Position numbers and translations under genes: made by a program. The notes beneath the pieces were generated by a model that did no database searches, had not been told where the DNA came from, and saw only the letters and a program-made list of their open reading frames with translations. Positions 61,184 to 64,000 of a stretch of DNA of 64,000 bases are shown here, piece by piece. The stretch is from CAYYMH01 sp964472785 (GTDB lineage Bacteria > Zhuqueibacterota > Zhuqueibacteria > Thermofontimicrobiales > Thermofontimicrobiaceae): contig CAYYMH010000008.1 of assembly GCA_964472785.1 (NCBI GenBank), positions 53,322 through 117,321 of the forward strand, written 5' to 3'. Each line of letters starts with the position of its first letter. The stretch's first letter is position 1.

Positions 61184-62557
61184 TTATTGTTGATTGTCGG
61201 AAATATTTAGAATACGATATACCAGCCATCTACTGATTGCAGCTTTTCTGGCGACTTCGGAGACATTGTTGTTATACTTATCCATCATTCGATTAATATA
61301 TTTTTTCGAAAAATCATCAATAATTTTCTCTTTTGCTTGCTTAAATTCCAAATCTTCATAGGTCGAGATATCAAAATCATATTCATCAGATTCATGCAAA
61401 TATTGCGGCAATATATCATATTGAATTATATCGGTCTCAGTCATGGACATGGTATTTTCTACAACATTTTGTAGCTCCCTCACGTTTCCGGGCCAGTCAA
61501 ATTTTTTGAGACATCTCATGGCTTCTTTGGAAATACCTTTGACATCAATGGGACAGGAAGGATTAAAGTGATTAATGAAATGTTGAACTAACAAGGGAAT
61601 GTCATCTTTTCGTTCCCTGAGTGGAGGAATATGAACGGGGATAACATTGAGTCGATAATATAAGTCTTTTCTTAACTTTTTTGTCTTAACTGCATTTTTG
61701 GGGTCGAGATTTGTTGCGGCTACGATTCTAAAATCCGCACGTATAAATTTTGTGCCACCTAACCTGCGAAATTCTCGTTCCTGAAGAACGCGTAATAATT
61801 TAGCCTGAAGGTTTAAATCAAGTTCGGTAATTTCATCCAGAAACAGAGTCCCGCCTTGTGCCAATTCCAAAACTCCTGGTTTGGCTTTTACTGCCCCCGT
61901 AAAAGCCCCCTTTTCATACCCGAAAATTTCGCTCTCAATTAATGTTGCGGGCATAGCCACACAATCCAGAGGGATAAATGCGTTGTCTTTTCGCTTACTG
62001 TACAGATGGATATTGCGGGCGATAAGTTCTTTTCCGGTGCCGGATTCCCCCGAGATAAATACATTGGCATCGGATTGAGCAACCTTTATGACTCTTTTTA
62101 TAATATCCTGGATTTCTTTGTTATTTCCAATAAAATTTTTGAGATGATAAATTTGTTCAATCTGTGCCTTTAAATAGAGATTCTCATTTTCCAGTTCAAC
62201 CTTATTGACTGCTTTTTGAAGAATAGACTCTAACAGTTCGTTTGAGAGAGGTTTTTGAAGGTAATCAAATGCTCCCATTTTTATCGCTTTAACGGCCGAA
62301 GCCACTTCTCCGTAACCAGTAAACAGAATTACAGGAATATAGGGCGCAATTTCTTTGACTCGATTAAGTAGGTAGAATCCATCTTTGTCGGGCATTTTTT
62401 GATCGGTTAATATGATGTCTGGCTTCTCTGTTTTAATAGCATTTATCGCATCCTCCCCATTTTCTGCGGTAATACAATCATAGCCAAACTCCTTGATTAC
62501 TTTTTTTCTGTGTTTTAAAATATCTTTTTGATCATCAACCAATAATACTTTGTACAT
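61184..62557 (-). CDS. NtrC-family sigma-54-dependent response regulator next to the curli genes
   Basis: The 457-residue regulator has a receiver domain (about 1-118, D52 in ILTDQKMPDKDG), a sigma-54 AAA+ domain (about 140-370; GESGTGKE, intact GAFTGA loop, GGTLFLDEITE) and a C-terminal Fis-type helix-turn-helix (NNVSEVARKAAISRWLVYRI). It lies 22 bases after the PAS kinase gene. The next gene downstream has a sigma-54 promoter in its leader, so the most direct reading is that this protein activates curli assembly genes. Such control of curli differs from the CsgD circuit of enteric bacteria. Confidence 0.93.
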   Translation of the reverse strand: MYKVLLVDDQKDILKHRKKVIKEFGYDCITAENGEDAINAIKTEKPDIILTDQKMPDKDGFYLLNRVKEIAPYIPVILFTGYGEVASAVKAIKMGAFDYLQKPLSNELLESILQKAVNKVELENENLYLKAQIEQIYHLKNFIGNNKEIQDIIKRVIKVAQSDANVFISGESGTGKELIARNIHLYSKRKDNAFIPLDCVAMPATLIESEIFGYEKGAFTGAVKAKPGVLELAQGGTLFLDEITELDLNLQAKLLRVLQEREFRRLGGTKFIRADFRIVAATNLDPKNAVKTKKLRKDLYYRLNVIPVHIPPLRERKDDIPLLVQHFINHFNPSCPIDVKGISKEAMRCLKKFDWPGNVRELQNVVENTMSMTETDIIQYDILPQYLHESDEYDFDISTYEDLEFKQAKEKIIDDFSKKYINRMMDKYNNNVSEVARKAAISRWLVYRILNISDNQQ

Positions 62558-62579
62558 TATTAATCCCTCTTTAAAAGAC

Positions 62580-63971
62580 TTACTGGTTTAAAGGCAATTT
62601 TAGGATTACCGTTGTCCCTTTCTGATATTGACTGAAAATTTGAATCTGACCCTGATGCTGTTCGATAATTTTTTTAGAAATAGCAAGACCCAATCCTGTG
62701 CCTCCTGTGTCCCTTTTTGTGGTGTAAAGAGCTTCGAGTACGTTTTTTAACTCAGTTTTCTTAATTCCGATACCATTGTCTTTGAATTTTAGTTGCACAA
62801 ATTCATCATTTACTATTTCGCTTATTATAGTCATTTCAAATTTTTCATCTCCTGCTTCAATCGCGTTTTGGATAATATTGGTCAGTACAATTTCCAGTCC
62901 TATCGGGTCAGCTTCGATAGATAACATGGATTCCTGAAGATTTAACGTAATTCTCTCCTTAACATCAAATTTTTGAGAAAGTGAGTTTACTGCCTGTCTC
63001 AGAAGTTCCTGGATGTCCGTTTTCTTAAAAATAATCGGAGTTGGTTTTGCATAGTTCAAAATATTTTTCATGATATTGGTTATGTAATTGAATTGTTGCT
63101 CTACTTCACCAATTAGGTTTGAGATACTTTTTCTGTCTTCATTTTTTTGTACAGATTTTTTTATTGAAAAAAGTAAAGACGAAATAACGTCGAGTGGATT
63201 ATTTATTTGATGTGCTAATGAACCAGCAAATTGCCCAAGTAAAGCAAGTTTCTCTGTATTTGCCAATTTTCTAAGATAGATACTCCTTTCTTTTTGAGCT
63301 TTGATTTCATCAGAAATATCTCTTATAATAGCGATATATCCAACCGTTTTATTGTTATCATCCCTGACAGTGTCTGCATGAACTAATACATGTTTTATTT
63401 CTTGCGTGCGAGTAATGACTTTTAACATGCCGGACCAGGTTCCTGACTCAATGAGTTTTCTGAAAATATTATTAATCTTTTTTTGATTTTCGAATAAGTC
63501 TGAAAACTCTAAAAGACGTAATTCCTCGATTTGGTAGCCGAGTAGCTTGATCGTGGCAGGATTACTAAACAAGGGCTTAACATTTTTATCTCCCACGATA
63601 ATGGCATCATTACTGCTTTCGATCGCCTTTTTAATCCGAAGAATTTCCTCATATTCTAATTTTTTCTGTGTGATATCCTGAGCATTAAGGAGTACCATCT
63701 TTACATTTTTTTTGTCGTCGAAAATCGGATAGTAAGTCGATCTGAAAAATCTTCCAGCTCTTTCATCTTCAAAATGTGTTGGACGTTTCGTGTCTATTGT
63801 CTCTTGTAAAAACGTGTAGCGTTTTTCTGCAACATCAGCAGAAACTAATGTTAATGCATTTGTCCCGATAAGGGAATCCTTTTTTCCTCCTAAAGATGTA
63901 GCGGCTGCATCGTTTAAGGAAATGATTGATGCTTCTTTATTAAATAATATTAGATTTCTGCAAAATATCAT
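62580..63971 (-). CDS. Cytoplasmic PAS-PAS histidine kinase
   Basis: The 463-residue kinase has no transmembrane segment. Two PAS domains (about 5-100 and 110-222) precede a HisKA domain (H254 in SLAHQINNPLD, with Gln after the His instead of Glu) and a HATPase domain (NIIQNAIEAG, KDNGIGI, TGGTGLGLAI). All three reading frames are closed by stops within 30 bases upstream of ATG 63971, so the protein starts there even though the first PAS looks clipped by a strand. No clear ribosome site is seen. It is the cognate partner of the NtrC-type regulator that follows. Confidence 0.88.
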   Translation of the reverse strand: MIFCRNLILFNKEASIISLNDAAATSLGGKKDSLIGTNALTLVSADVAEKRYTFLQETIDTKRPTHFEDERAGRFFRSTYYPIFDDKKNVKMVLLNAQDITQKKLEYEEILRIKKAIESSNDAIIVGDKNVKPLFSNPATIKLLGYQIEELRLLEFSDLFENQKKINNIFRKLIESGTWSGMLKVITRTQEIKHVLVHADTVRDDNNKTVGYIAIIRDISDEIKAQKERSIYLRKLANTEKLALLGQFAGSLAHQINNPLDVISSLLFSIKKSVQKNEDRKSISNLIGEVEQQFNYITNIMKNILNYAKPTPIIFKKTDIQELLRQAVNSLSQKFDVKERITLNLQESMLSIEADPIGLEIVLTNIIQNAIEAGDEKFEMTIISEIVNDEFVQLKFKDNGIGIKKTELKNVLEALYTTKRDTGGTGLGLAISKKIIEQHQGQIQIFSQYQKGTTVILKLPLNQ

Positions 63972-64000
63972 AACATAATAATATTTAATTAGTTAAAAGT

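Noticed and set aside
62580..63971. PAS kinase truncated by the window edge
   Set aside because: Stops occur in all three frames between 63985 and 63995, so no frame enters from the edge; ATG 63971 is a usable start even though the first PAS looks short.

Overview
The window is one strand-switching stretch of a draft bacterial scaffold. It contains a 100-N assembly gap at 29838-29937 and shows moderate-to-low G+C by eye. The gene content points to the FCB superphylum, outside classical Bacteroidetes: a KSB1- or Calditrichota-like bacterium is my best guess, by inference only. The clues are a C-terminal NYPNPFNPET-type secretion/sorting domain on a surface propeller protein, GldA/F/G-like transport genes, TonB-dependent uptake, many lipoproteins, and a Bacteroidota-style curli locus. 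The cells are clearly Gram-negative (TonB receptor, OmpA-like protein, CsgG pore). No rRNA, tRNA, CRISPR array or prophage was seen.

Layout. 1-4.7 kb: end of a nitroreductase, sfsA, an AgmX/PglI-type protein and a secreted M28 peptidase. 4.7-12.5 kb (minus strand): a complete vitamin B12 uptake operon. A cobalamin riboswitch with its own intrinsic terminator comes first, then the TonB receptor BtuB, a surface beta-propeller resembling BtuG, BtuF, the BtuD ATPase, the BtuC permease and the corrinoid adenosyltransferase CobO. 13-19 kb: a membrane protein of unknown function and a GldA-GldF-GldG-DUF4340 transport operon. 19.4-24 kb: an Ig-like lipoprotein, lysA and dapF (lysine/meso-DAP), the last two separated by palindromic repeats. 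24-29.4 kb: CHASE2-nucleotide cyclase, NYN protein, histidine kinase and NtrC-type regulator, probably one operon with dapF. 29.4-30.5 kb: a REP-associated tyrosine transposase flanked by three copies of a composite palindromic repeat, with the assembly gap inside the transposase. 30.5-36 kb: a large amidase-like lipoprotein and small envelope genes. 36-49.8 kb: transporters (NhaC, AGCS), an RpiR regulator, a propeller-transglutaminase, PrsW, RfbC, DUF362/DUF6599 proteins and lipoproteins.

49.9-64 kb is the most interesting region: a large curli (functional amyloid) locus on the minus strand. Reading 5' to 3' it has a soluble PAS histidine kinase, an NtrC-type sigma-54 activator, a small receiver-like protein, csgE, csgF and csgG. 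CsgG carries an extra C-terminal outer-membrane barrel domain. Then come a short basic curlin-like protein, three tandem curlins with nearly identical signal peptides and leaders, two further curlin-repeat proteins, an unknown secreted protein and an OmpA-like protein. A good sigma-54 promoter (-24/-12) lies in front of the receiver-csgEFG operon, and TTGT/ACAA dyads lie 100-180 bp upstream of it. This suggests that curli assembly is switched by the adjacent kinase/NtrC pair rather than by a CsgD-type regulator; no csgD-like gene is present in the window.
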